A DNA stretch of 64,000 nucleotides from Nocardia brasiliensis ATCC 700358 (lineage in GTDB: Bacteria; Actinomycetota; Actinomycetes; Mycobacteriales; Mycobacteriaceae), in NCBI RefSeq assembly GCF_000250675.2, contig NC_018681.1, forward strand, positions 5,580,001 through 5,644,000. The letters run 5' to 3'. Positions 8,349-16,651 of the stretch are shown in pieces. Below the pieces are notes generated by a model, which worked only from the letters and a program-made list of their open reading frames with translations, had not been told where the DNA came from and made no database searches. Numbering within the stretch: position 1 is the first letter of the stretch; every line of letters starts with the position of its first letter. The position numbers were made by a program, and so were the translations under genes.

Positions 8349-9458
8349 TCAGCCGAGCTGTGCGACCGCAAGTCGCAACGCGGCGCTGCCAGCCGCTTGC
8401 ACCGGGTGGTTCTCGATGATCTGTTGCACGCGTTGAGCATTGAAGGGCTGCAATTCGAGAACGCAACCTTCGGCGTTGGTGCTCACCGCACCACCGAACA
8501 GCTCGTCGAATACCGGTGAGTCGATGACCACGGCCGTGAGCAGATCGGTGGCAAAGCTCAGCGGATCGACGCCGAGCCCGAGGCAGTAGACCTCGACACT
8601 GTGGTCATGGCGCGCTTGGTCCAACTGCGACGCGAATGGCCAAGCGGTGTAGTCGATCGGTGCGTCCTCGCTGCCGTAGTCCTCACTGTCCCCTCGCAGC
8701 TCTTCGGCGAACTCTCGAATCATGTTGTGCCACAATGAGAAATCGCTACCAATGTTCCATTCGGCATAGCCTGAGGGCTGGAAGATCCCCACCGGGACAA
8801 CTTGATACATGCCACCGGCATGCCCGACCTTACGAGGATCGCGCCAATGCAGCAGAAACGACTGCTCACCGGTACCCGGTTCACGACGGATCGTCAGAGT
8901 GCTGATCGCGACGTTGACCGGGCGCTGGCGCAGATCGCACGGATCACTGACCGCCGCTCGCACCCCACCAGTCAGCGCGTGGCCGCGGTGGGCCAGGGCG
9001 AACTCGTAGGCGGCGGCCTCGCCGACGTTGATGCTGTCGAAGTACGACCCGAGCCCGAACCGAAGCCTCGGCTGACTGCCGGCGAGATCGGCTCCGACGA
9101 GGCGATAGGTCGGCCGATCCTCGAACACTGCCGGAGCGGCGATCTCACCGACCGCCTCAGCGTAGGACGCGTACGGCTCGCCTGTGGCTCGGATCGGCAA
9201 GCCTGCGGCCTTGATCCCGTCCACGGCACCGTCGTTGCGCCGGGTCGGAATCAGTTCGAGGTCGATATCCTCCAGACGCAATGGTCCCTGTGGGATCCAT
9301 TCAGGGCGGGTCAACAGTGGCGTGTCAGCGACAGTGCTCGCGCTGGGATAGCTCTTCGCCGCCTCAGTATCTAGCGCCGATCTGCGCTCGCGCAGAAACG
9401 CTCGGGTGTCCATCCATGTGCGTTCGCTCATCGTCAATTTGCGCGTGTCCGCACCCAT
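8349..9458 (-). CDS. Nudix-box-like protein, paralog of the neighbouring XRE regulator but without HTH
   Basis: Starting at ATG 9458 (GGGAG seven bases upstream) it encodes 369 residues. Over its whole length it parallels the C-terminal ~390 residues of the next protein: shared blocks include YRLVGADL/YRYLGGSV, FGLGSYFDSINVGEA/FGLAAYFDKLNVSEA, SFLLHWRDPRKV and SDFSLWHNMIREFAEEL. The last block contains REFAEEL, the core of a Nudix box, preceded by PVGIFQPSG in place of the usual glycine loop; the upstream Nudix Glu is not obvious, so hydrolysis is uncertain. It could be a ligand sensor or a partner of the HTH paralog 20 bp upstream. Confidence 0.65.
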   Translation of the reverse strand: MGADTRKLTMSERTWMDTRAFLRERRSALDTEAAKSYPSASTVADTPLLTRPEWIPQGPLRLEDIDLELIPTRRNDGAVDGIKAAGLPIRATGEPYASYAEAVGEIAAPAVFEDRPTYRLVGADLAGSQPRLRFGLGSYFDSINVGEAAAYEFALAHRGHALTGGVRAAVSDPCDLRQRPVNVAISTLTIRREPGTGEQSFLLHWRDPRKVGHAGGMYQVVPVGIFQPSGYAEWNIGSDFSLWHNMIREFAEELRGDSEDYGSEDAPIDYTAWPFASQLDQARHDHSVEVYCLGLGVDPLSFATDLLTAVVIDSPVFDELFGGAVSTNAEGCVLELQPFNAQRVQQIIENHPVQAAGSAALRLAVAQLG

Positions 9459-9478
9459 CACACACTCCCGAGGTCGCC

Positions 9479-10909
9479 CTAGTCGATCAAGCTCTCCCGA
9501 TGGTGCCACGCTAAGGCCAAGCACGCGGCTCCCGGAGCGGCCATCGGCTCGTCCGTCAGCAGCCGTTCCACCGCTTCCTCGGTGAAGGGGATCCCGTCCG
9601 CTGGACGACCACTGCCCACGGAGACGACTTCGCCTTCGTCGTTGAACCGGACCGTCGAGCCGAAGATGCCTTCGAACGCATCGTCATCGATCACGACGAC
9701 CGTCAGGATGGTTGCCGCGAGAGTCAACGCGTCCAATCCCATCCCGAGCACCGATGCGACGATCTTGCCTTCCTCCCTCGCCCGGTTCATCTGCTGAAAC
9801 AGCGACCATTGCTCGTAATCGATGGGATCAGTGCGCGTCCCGTCATGCTCGGGCCGTCCGAGAAGCTCCTCTGAGTACTCGCGAATCATATTGCGCCACA
9901 GGGAGAAATCGTTGCGCCGATCCCACAGAGCAACACTCGAGGGCTGAAACTCACCTGCCGGGAGCACGTCGAACACACCCGCTGCGGTCGCGACTCGTGC
10001 AGGGTCGCGCCAGTGCAGCAGAAACGACGGCGGCGAAGGAAATCGACGAAGCCGCACCGTTAACGTGGTGATCGCCGGGATGATGGCCCGCCGGGCAGGG
10101 TCGAAAGGATTCTCACCGATCAACTCGCGGAACGGCAATCGGCCGGCGAGATCCGAGGCCGTGCGGGGAGCTCGCTCCATGCATGCCGCCGCCATCTCGT
10201 GGGCGAGAGCCTCCGAGACGTTGAGCTTGTCGAAGTATGCCGCCAACCCGAATTCCATACTGCCCGACGACACCGACCCGCCCAGATACCGGTAGCTCGG
10301 GCGCGATTCAAACAGCTGCGGTGGATCCAGGTGTTTGACCGCAGAGGTGTAGCTGTCGAACGGAACCTTGAGTGCTTGCAGCGGCCGGACCGCCACCGTC
10401 GCGAGCTCGGTCCCGCTCACCTGGATCGATTGCGGCGCCTCGTTCAGGCTCAACCATAACGACTCCAGATCAACAGGCTGTCGAGGCAGCCAGCCGTCGT
10501 TCGCGATCAGCGTGGTACGAGGGACTCGATACTCGGGCGCGTATAGCTGCACGGCTAACCGTGCCAGATCAGCGCGATGGTGGTTCAGCCAATGACGCTG
10601 TCCACGCCAGCGGACCCGGCTGACCACGATCTCGTTATCCGCGGCTTCGGTGCGGTGAGAGCGGCCCGCGAGGCCGAGTTCTTCCGGCGGAATCCCTAGT
10701 GCCCGTGCAAATCCACGCCGCTGCTCAACAGTCACTCGGCGTGAATCGTTCTCCACTTGACTGAGAAACTGCTGGGTAACACCCAGCGCCCGCGCCACAT
10801 CCGCCTGGCTGCGACGACTGGCGGTCCGATATTCACGTACTACCGCACCGACCCGCTCGACCGCTGCCTCATCGTCACCGCCCCGCAACCATCGCGATGA
10901 TTGATCCAT
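9479..10909 (-). CDS. XRE-family regulator with Nudix-like C-terminal domain
   Basis: I start at ATG 10909, preceded by GGGAGGGGG; longer frames upstream read as arginine-rich noise. The product has 476 residues. Residues ~20-75 form an XRE helix-turn-helix (SQADVARALGVTQQFLSQVE). The rest is the same domain as in the next gene, including FLLHWRDPARV and MIREYSEELLG, a Nudix-box-like REYSEEL. Such regulators often sense a nucleotide-type effector (family knowledge of NrtR-like proteins; here inference). Adjacent to a nucleotide-sugar cluster on the same strand, it is the likely controller of that cluster and of itself. Confidence 0.75.
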   Translation of the reverse strand: MDQSSRWLRGGDDEAAVERVGAVVREYRTASRRSQADVARALGVTQQFLSQVENDSRRVTVEQRRGFARALGIPPEELGLAGRSHRTEAADNEIVVSRVRWRGQRHWLNHHRADLARLAVQLYAPEYRVPRTTLIANDGWLPRQPVDLESLWLSLNEAPQSIQVSGTELATVAVRPLQALKVPFDSYTSAVKHLDPPQLFESRPSYRYLGGSVSSGSMEFGLAAYFDKLNVSEALAHEMAAACMERAPRTASDLAGRLPFRELIGENPFDPARRAIIPAITTLTVRLRRFPSPPSFLLHWRDPARVATAAGVFDVLPAGEFQPSSVALWDRRNDFSLWRNMIREYSEELLGRPEHDGTRTDPIDYEQWSLFQQMNRAREEGKIVASVLGMGLDALTLAATILTVVVIDDDAFEGIFGSTVRFNDEGEVVSVGSGRPADGIPFTEEAVERLLTDEPMAAPGAACLALAWHHRESLID

Positions 10910-11083
10910 GCCCAGCCCCCTCCCGAACAGAGACCATTCGACTAAGTCCGTTGCAGTTGAGCGGATAGATGGCTCGCACTGCCAAGTATCGCCTACACGG
11001 CACCCTGCTGGCCGGCCGGTAGACGTGCGCTCATCGGCGACGATGCGCGACGCCCCATCGTGACGACCGATAGGACCAGTCCG

Positions 11084-11206
11084 TTGAACGAACTTGATAC
11101 GACCGACCTGAACACGTTCCTCACCAACCTGGCCTCGGCCCTGCACGATTCTGGCGATCACGACAAAGCCACGCAGCTGACGGCAACCTTAAACACCCTT
11201 CAATAA
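11084..11206 (+). CDS. possible 40-residue small protein
   Basis: A TTG start with AGGA nine bases upstream opens a frame with regular helical character (LNTFLTNLASALHDSGDHDK), ending with TAA 73 bp before the 2H phosphoesterase gene. A GTG at 11060 in the same frame would add eight residues. There is no homology argument; support is codon use and the amphipathic pattern only. Confidence 0.35.
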   Translation: MNELDTTDLNTFLTNLASALHDSGDHDKATQLTATLNTLQ

Positions 11207-11279
11207 GGATTCAGAAGCCCACCCGTAGACTTCGTGGGGCGATGAGTCGTTTCGAGGGTATGGGGAGCATGGCAGCTGC

Positions 11280-11984
11280 ATGACCGCGACGTCGAAACGA
11301 CCATTCCCGTTGCTGGGCCCCGCATCGACCAGCGACGCCGACACGATCCGGGACAACGACTGGTCGGCCTTCCGGCATCTGTCGGCTGTCCACGACCACT
11401 GGGCGCTCAAGGCATGGGAGCCGGGGCAGGCCGGCTACTACTGGTACCTGACGTTCACCGACTCGGCGCTGATCGATCTGACCTCCAGATGCCAGCAGGC
11501 ACTTGACCATGACGGCCTCGACCCGGTCCCGCTGGATGCGCTGCACCTGACCCTGCTGAGCATCGGCCGGACCGACGACGTCACCGAGCAGAACCTCGAC
11601 CACATCATCGATAGCGGTCGCGTGGCCGCCGCCACGGTCAAGCCGTTCCGGCTGAGTATCGGGCCGCTGACCGGTTCGCGCAGTGCGCTGCGGTTCTCCG
11701 TCACTCCGTGGGATCAGTTGCTCGACCTGCACGCCCGCCTCAGGTCTGCAACAGCAGAGCATCGACCACCGAGCCACCTCGCCGAAACCACTGAGTTCAG
11801 ACCGCATCTAGGCGTCGGCTACCTCAACCGGCACCAGGGCACCGAACAGCTCGTAAAAGACATCGGGGCACTCCGCGAACTGCCGCCGGTGACGGTCCGA
11901 ATCGGTCAGGTCCACCTGGTCGAGCTTCGCCGCGAAGGCCGCACGTACCGGTGGAGCGACCGTGCGATCGTGCCTCTGGGCTGA
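11280..11984 (+). CDS. 2H phosphoesterase (2'-5' RNA ligase/cyclic phosphodiesterase-like)
   Basis: A 234-residue protein. The first histidine motif is DALHLTLLSIG near residues 86-96 (HLT) and the second is EFRPHLGVGYLN near 170-180, where the usual H-x-[ST] reads HLG. The spacing fits the LigT/2H fold, which hydrolyses 2',3'-cyclic or 2'-5' phosphodiester bonds in RNA or nucleotides. The second motif lacks the hydroxyl residue, so activity may be reduced. GGGGAG lies upstream at relaxed spacing. It ends one base before the convergent HTH-TPR gene. Confidence 0.75.
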   Translation: MTATSKRPFPLLGPASTSDADTIRDNDWSAFRHLSAVHDHWALKAWEPGQAGYYWYLTFTDSALIDLTSRCQQALDHDGLDPVPLDALHLTLLSIGRTDDVTEQNLDHIIDSGRVAAATVKPFRLSIGPLTGSRSALRFSVTPWDQLLDLHARLRSATAEHRPPSHLAETTEFRPHLGVGYLNRHQGTEQLVKDIGALRELPPVTVRIGQVHLVELRREGRTYRWSDRAIVPLG

Positions 11985-13244
11985 CTACAGCTCCGGGGCG
12001 GCGAACTCGCGGGCCGCAGGAGCCCACGTCTCGAGTTCAATGAGGTACCGCATCGACGCTGCGGTCGGGATCGTGCGGAGCAGCGCTGCGAGGTCGTTGG
12101 CGCGTTGCCACACCGAACGGATGGGTCGGTCCTGCGATGCCGTCAATGCCTCGATTCCCAGCTGCACGGCGTGCTCCACATCGCGGTCTTCATCGCCGAG
12201 CAAGGCGGCCGCCATGTCCAGCCGGACCAGTGAGCGGCTCCACACCGAATCGGATTCGTCGATACGATCCTGGACCTGTTGGCCGAAATGTAGCGCTCGA
12301 CCGTAGTCCCCGGCGGACAGGAACGCGGTAGCAGCGTTGGCCATCAGTCGGGCTTCTCCGTAGGGCGTGAAGTCCAGCGCCGGAGTAAGACTGGGACTGG
12401 TCCCCAGGCGACGGGCGACGTCGGTGGCGGCTTCGATCGCGGCTTCCACGCCTGCCGTGTCGCCCACCTTGCCGAGCGCGCGAGCCAAACCGTTGGAGTA
12501 CAACCGGATTGCTTGTGGCCCTTGCCCAGCGAGATCGAGTCCCTGATAGGCGAGGCGAACGGCCGCCGCGTAGTCGCCCTGGTAATAGGCGCAGAAGCTT
12601 TCCGTGCCTCGGACCCACGCCTGAAGCTCAGGGTCGCCGAGCAGTTGCCCGATGGCGAATGCTTCGCGGCAGTACATCTTCGCGTGGGCGAATCGCCCAC
12701 GGTTGACGGCCATATAGCCGAGTACGCCCGATAGACGGCCGGCGATCTCGTAGAGCTGACGCAGCTGCGCAGGATTTCGCCGATGCTGGAGCAAGGCCTC
12801 GACTTGTCGGCGGGATTCGATCACGCCTGGCGCGAGGCGCAGCGGCCCTTCGAGTTCGTATCGGTCCACGACGTCATCGACGCCCAGCGAGAAGACGGCA
12901 ACAACGTCGCTGTCCGCATCCATCTCGGTGACGGACTGAACTCGGCCCGCTATCTCTGTCGGATTCTCGAATGGGTCCAATTCGGTCGCATTAATAGCAG
13001 ATAGCCCGCTACTCGATAGCGCAGCTTCGAACCGCGCCAGCTGCGAGTGGTCAAGACGGCGGAGGATCATGTCCATCTCGGCGGCATATCGGCCCTGCAA
13101 CGTAATCGTCTCGCGGCGGCCTTCCCATTTGACCACCGCCGCCGTGGTGAACCCGAGGATCTCGGCGAACTTCTCTTGGGTGACCCGCAAAGCCACGGTA
13201 CGTAAGGCGCGGACTTCGATGCCCGTCCAGTTGGTGACGATCAT
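11985..13244 (-). CDS. HTH regulator with TPR-like helical repeats
   Basis: Start at ATG 13244 with AAGGTGG upstream gives 419 residues. Residues ~8-50 form an HTH (VTQEKFAEILGFTTAAVVKW) and the remainder is all-helical with TPR-like repeats (GRFAHAKMYCREAFAIGQLL, GDYAAAVRLAYQGLDLAG, GDYGRALHFGQQVQD). This is a common actinobacterial regulator type whose repeats bind a peptide or protein ligand. A 13-bp inverted repeat and an 11-bp direct repeat sit just upstream and may be its own operator. It faces a divergent gene at 13493. Confidence 0.75.
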   Translation of the reverse strand: MIVTNWTGIEVRALRTVALRVTQEKFAEILGFTTAAVVKWEGRRETITLQGRYAAEMDMILRRLDHSQLARFEAALSSSGLSAINATELDPFENPTEIAGRVQSVTEMDADSDVVAVFSLGVDDVVDRYELEGPLRLAPGVIESRRQVEALLQHRRNPAQLRQLYEIAGRLSGVLGYMAVNRGRFAHAKMYCREAFAIGQLLGDPELQAWVRGTESFCAYYQGDYAAAVRLAYQGLDLAGQGPQAIRLYSNGLARALGKVGDTAGVEAAIEAATDVARRLGTSPSLTPALDFTPYGEARLMANAATAFLSAGDYGRALHFGQQVQDRIDESDSVWSRSLVRLDMAAALLGDEDRDVEHAVQLGIEALTASQDRPIRSVWQRANDLAALLRTIPTAASMRYLIELETWAPAAREFAAPEL

Positions 13245-13270
13245 TCGAGCTGCCCACCTTATGTCGACGG

Positions 13271-13312
13271 CTATGGGACATAGCGTAGAGGTTCCGTATG
13301 AGTTCCGTATGA
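13271..13312. promoter_or_regulatory. candidate operator: inverted plus tandem direct repeats
   Basis: CTATG-GGA-CATAG at 13271-13283 is an inverted repeat 27 bp upstream of the HTH-TPR start. GTTCCGTATGA is repeated exactly in tandem at 13291-13301 and 13302-13312, followed by a third degenerate copy (GCTCCGTCGA). Tandem sites of 11 bp, about one helical turn, are typical of cooperative protein binding. Confidence 0.45.
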
Positions 13313-13492
13313 GCTCCGTCGATTCATTCGAAAACCAACCAGCGCAATGGTTATTGCTAGCACCCGGCGCCGAGTCGACGGTCAACAACCCCGCTCGGCG
13401 AAGTGAGCCCTCACGTCCTGATCGGATTCACGGGATAAAGGTCCCTCACCGGCGCCGAGTGCCTTCCAAACACGACTGGGAGGTTCGAAGCG

Positions 13493-14356
13493 ATGGGTTC
13501 GGTTCGCGAGGAGTTGCGTTCGCCGCTGATCCTGACGGCGGCGCCACAGCAGATCTACTGCGGAACGCTGTATCAGCATCAACAACATCGCACGCCCGAG
13601 CAGGTATCGGCGTTCTTCGCTGACGGGCCGCCTCCGCCGCTAACGACGGACGGGGCAACCGGCTTGATCCTCCACAACGAGGCTCACACGCACACGGTGG
13701 ATCAGGTCGCCGCGCTGCTCGCGGAGACGGAGACAGCGGGCCGGATCACCAGCACCGAGCGGAAAACGCTGGCTGAGCTGCCTGCGGTGGAGATCACCGC
13801 GGAACTGAAAGCGCGCATGGTCGAACGGGATACAGGCGACCAGCACGCGTCGGCCGAAGCCGGGGGATCCGGGATGGACAGCACCCAGATGCTCCAATCC
13901 AGGCACGTCGCAGCGCTGGAATCCCACTGCCAGACTTTTCGAGATCGCTACGGACTCCCAGTACGCGTACGACCTGAGTACGCACGGATCGAGTTCATCG
14001 TGGGCAGCATCGGCGCGGTCACGATGCCCGCCCATATCGGAGCACCGGTCAAGGTACGTCTCCTGGAACAACCTCATGGCCGTCTGGGACCGATCATTTC
14101 GCACCCCCGCTCCAAGAGGTGGACCTTCCTGGTGTGCCCGGACCTTCCCGACGAGACGGCGCTGTTCGCAGAACTGTTCCGCCACAACGTGACTGTGGCC
14201 CCGCGCGGCAGCGAAGTCGCGTTGCCTTCTCCGGGCGCGTCACCGGTGGGCTACCGGGAATGGGTCTACGAACCCACCGATGGCTTCCGGCCAGCAGGCA
14301 CCAATGTCATCGACGCGTTCCGTTGGTGTCTTTCGCAACAGAACCCAGCGACCTGA
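13493..14356 (+). CDS. conserved-looking actinobacterial protein of unknown function
   Basis: A 287-residue protein starting at ATG 13493 with GGGAGG nine bases upstream. The first 110 residues are helical (THTVDQVAALLAETETAG); residues ~130-287 are beta-rich with RIEFIVGSIGAVTMPAHIGA, GPIISHPRSKRWTFLVCP and YREWVYEPTDGFRPAGTNVI. The HPRS..WTFL segment recalls small actinobacterial proteins found beside HTH regulators, but I cannot name a family. It is divergent from the HTH-TPR gene and shares its ~250-bp control region. Confidence 0.6.
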   Translation: MGSVREELRSPLILTAAPQQIYCGTLYQHQQHRTPEQVSAFFADGPPPPLTTDGATGLILHNEAHTHTVDQVAALLAETETAGRITSTERKTLAELPAVEITAELKARMVERDTGDQHASAEAGGSGMDSTQMLQSRHVAALESHCQTFRDRYGLPVRVRPEYARIEFIVGSIGAVTMPAHIGAPVKVRLLEQPHGRLGPIISHPRSKRWTFLVCPDLPDETALFAELFRHNVTVAPRGSEVALPSPGASPVGYREWVYEPTDGFRPAGTNVIDAFRWCLSQQNPAT

Positions 14357-14587
14357 TGAGGCCCGAGGACAAATCCGGGCGAGCACGAACCGCTCCAGGT
14401 CCGCCTCGGCGAAACCATGACCCTCAAACCGTGCCTCGATCACGGGCCACCGGCGCCCCCGAGTCTGGACGCCGCCGTACGACGCACCCGCGCACGACGC
14501 GTGCACCTCACCGCACGCAAACGGACCCTGCACCAATTTCCTTGCACCGCAACACCATCGGCGTCAACACACAGGAGGCTCTCACCG

Positions 14588-14845
14588 ATGATCAACGATG
14601 ACCCGGCACACGGCCACGCGGGCTCCGGCGCAACCGGAACGTCTGCCACGCAGACGTGCTGGCGGCGGCTGCTGGCTGCGGCGATCATCGGGGCAAGCTT
14701 GTTCATCGGGCGGCTGATCATGCTGGTGACCGGATACGCCGGCGGGGATACACATGCCGCAATCATCTCGGCGGTCTTCAGCACCATCATAGTCATTCTG
14801 TGCTGGATCGGGCTGCGGGCCGCGGCGCAGCGTGAGCGCCGGTGA
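14588..14845 (+). CDS. small two-helix membrane protein
   Basis: Starting at ATG 14588, with AGGAGG ten bases upstream, it encodes 85 residues: a polar N-terminus, then two transmembrane helices (RLLAAAIIGASLFIGRLIML and IISAVFSTIIVILCWIGLRA) and a short basic tail. No family is recognised. Its stop overlaps the GTG start of the next gene (GTGA), so it is coupled to the methyltransferase. Confidence 0.65.
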   Translation: MINDDPAHGHAGSGATGTSATQTCWRRLLAAAIIGASLFIGRLIMLVTGYAGGDTHAAIISAVFSTIIVILCWIGLRAAAQRERR

Positions 14846-15648
14846 GGATCGACCCTGCGCCGCCGGAGCGGGATCGGAAGCCGGAACCGTTCGACCCCGT
14901 CGCGCTCAACGCTGCGCGGGTGTACGACTACCTGCTGGGCGGCAAAGACTACCGCGAGGTAGACCGAGACATGGGGAACGAAATGCTCTCTCGCGCACCC
15001 GAAATCAGGACGGTGGCTTGGTTCGCCCGCAGTTTCGGGCTTAAGGCGGTCCAGCTAGCCGCTGACGCCGGTATACGGCAGTTCATCGATCTCGGCTCGG
15101 GTATCCCGAACTCACCCAACGTGCACGAGGCAGCTCGAGAGATCGAACCGTCCGCGGAAGTGGTCTATGTCGACTACGACCCGGTTGTGCACGCCCACTG
15201 CGACGCTCTCTTGGCCGGGCCGCGCGGAATTACGTCACTGCTGGGCGACATTCGCTGCCCCGGCGACGTCCTCGATCAACTCAAGAACCACACCATGATC
15301 GACTTCAACGAACCCGTGGCCATCACGGCTATCGGCGTGCTGCATTACGTGATGGACGACGAGCGCCCCAGCGAAATCGTCGCAGCCTTCCGCGATCACA
15401 TGGCACCCGGCAGTCTGCTGGCGATCTCTCACGGCTCCACCGATACCGCACCCGAGATACTCCAGGTGCTTGCCGCTGCCGAGGGCAGTTCCGCCCAAGT
15501 CCGCTTTCGCCCGGCCGCCCAGACGTCGGCGTTCTTCGACGGCTTCGAGGTGCTCGAACCCGGTGTGGTGCCGATACAGCAATGGCTCCGCCCCGACCTG
15601 CCAGAGACTCGCCTGGTCATGGATGGGGCGATCGGCCGCAAACCGTAG
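14842..15648 (+). CDS. SAM-dependent methyltransferase, DUF574/SAV2177 family
   Basis: A 268-residue protein with the family signature near its start: NAARVYDYLLGGKDYREVD, then ARSFGLKAVQLAADAGIRQF, the SAM motif IDLGSGIPNSPNVHE, and VVYVDYDPVVHAH. AITAIGVLHYVMDD is the motif IV region. This group is common in actinomycetes, often in many copies; targets are unknown. The GTG start at 14842 overlaps the upstream membrane-protein stop by four bases. All core motifs are intact. Confidence 0.9.
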   Translation: MRIDPAPPERDRKPEPFDPVALNAARVYDYLLGGKDYREVDRDMGNEMLSRAPEIRTVAWFARSFGLKAVQLAADAGIRQFIDLGSGIPNSPNVHEAAREIEPSAEVVYVDYDPVVHAHCDALLAGPRGITSLLGDIRCPGDVLDQLKNHTMIDFNEPVAITAIGVLHYVMDDERPSEIVAAFRDHMAPGSLLAISHGSTDTAPEILQVLAAAEGSSAQVRFRPAAQTSAFFDGFEVLEPGVVPIQQWLRPDLPETRLVMDGAIGRKP

Positions 15649-15716
15649 TGATCGCGGCGGCCCGCCGTGCGCTGGTCACTTTCACGGCGAATCATGTTCT
15701 GGAATAGGAGAATTCG

Positions 15717-15827
15717 ATGATCGCAGGCACGCACACGCCGTTAGCCGGATGGGCGTCGACTACGACAAGTTCCTGTCGTGGCTCGAAAGACGTGACCACC
15801 GTGCCTGACCCAGCGGTGACGAAATGA
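15717..15827 (+). CDS. possible 36-residue leader ORF
   Basis: ATG 15717 has AGGAG seven bases upstream and the frame ends in TGA overlapping an ATG at 15824 (ATGA) of the lipoprotein frame. The peptide is Thr/Ser-rich with no motif. The good ribosome site and the coupling-type overlap are the only support; its role could be to couple translation to the lipoprotein gene. Confidence 0.35.
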   Translation: MIAGTHTPLAGWASTTTSSCRGSKDVTTVPDPAVTK

Positions 15828-15880
15828 CCGGCAACCGGCCGGGCTGCGGAGCCCCGATCACGATCGACGGGCCCGACGAG

Positions 15881-16438
15881 ATGCGCGTGCCGAGGACACG
15901 CGACACAAGAACGGCCTCGGTATGGCTCACCGGGTGCGCGGCGGGGACCGTCCTGTTGGCGGGGTGCGGTGGCGATGCACAGCCGAGCGACGCGACGTCG
16001 CCTCCAGTGCCAGCGCACTTCGATCCGTGCGTCGCGTTGACACCGGAATTCCTGATCATGCAGGGCTGGGATGCTCTGCCGCCGGATCCGCGCCACGATG
16101 CCGTGGGGACAGTGTTCTGGAAGGGCTGCCGCTACGTCGCCCGCGCCGGGTACGGATTCGTGATCGAGACGACCAACGGCACCCTCGACCAGGTGCGGCA
16201 GAAATACCCTGCGGCGGCCGACATCTCGATCGGCAGCCGGCGAGCCCTACGCTACGAGGCGCGCCCGGATGTCCCGGGCGGTTGCACCATCAACGTTGGA
16301 ATGCGACACGGCTCCCTCTACATCCTCACCGACGTCCCGCAGACACCGACGAACAAAGCCAAGGGACTACTCGACGCTTGCGCCTACGCCACCGACATCG
16401 CCGAAAACGTCGTCCCATGGCTACCCGCTGGCAGCTGA
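15881..16438 (+). CDS. DUF3558-type lipoprotein
   Basis: With ATG 15881 the 185-residue product begins with a lipoprotein signal: basic RVPRTRDTR, hydrophobic TGCAAGTVLLAGC with lipobox LAGC. An in-frame ATG at 15824 would add 19 residues and put a long polar stretch before the signal, although it is coupled to the preceding small ORF. The mature part has FDPCVALTPEFL and paired cysteines (KGCRYVAR, GGCTINVG, LDACAYA), the layout of actinobacterial DUF3558 surface lipoproteins, whose role is unknown. Exported and lipid-anchored by inference. Confidence 0.75.
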   Translation: MRVPRTRDTRTASVWLTGCAAGTVLLAGCGGDAQPSDATSPPVPAHFDPCVALTPEFLIMQGWDALPPDPRHDAVGTVFWKGCRYVARAGYGFVIETTNGTLDQVRQKYPAAADISIGSRRALRYEARPDVPGGCTINVGMRHGSLYILTDVPQTPTNKAKGLLDACAYATDIAENVVPWLPAGS

Positions 16439-16462
16439 ACAATCCTCCCTTAACAAAGTGCA

Positions 16463-16478
16463 CGCGCCGTTGGGCGCG
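16463..16478. terminator. short GC hairpin between convergent genes
   Basis: CGCGCC at 16463-16468 pairs with GGCGCG at 16473-16478 across a 4-nt loop, 25 bp after the lipoprotein stop. No T tract. The rest of 16439-16651 shows no gene. Confidence 0.3.
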
Positions 16479-16651
16479 CGCTACGGGTCGGACGATTCGC
16501 AGTTGGTGATGGCGAAGTTTCGGGCCACGGTGTCATCGATCTTGCCTGTGTCCCTGCCGGTTTCAGCGCGACGATCCGCGCACCGAGGTTGATGAGGTTC
16601 GGCCTGTTCGGGCCCGCGAACAACCGCTGCGCATGACCGGGCCCTCGTGGG

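Noticed and set aside
15717..15808. alternative frame ending MGVDYDKFLSWLERRDHRA
   Set aside because: The short ending looks protein-like but has no ribosome site; the competing frame has AGGAG and the coupling overlap.
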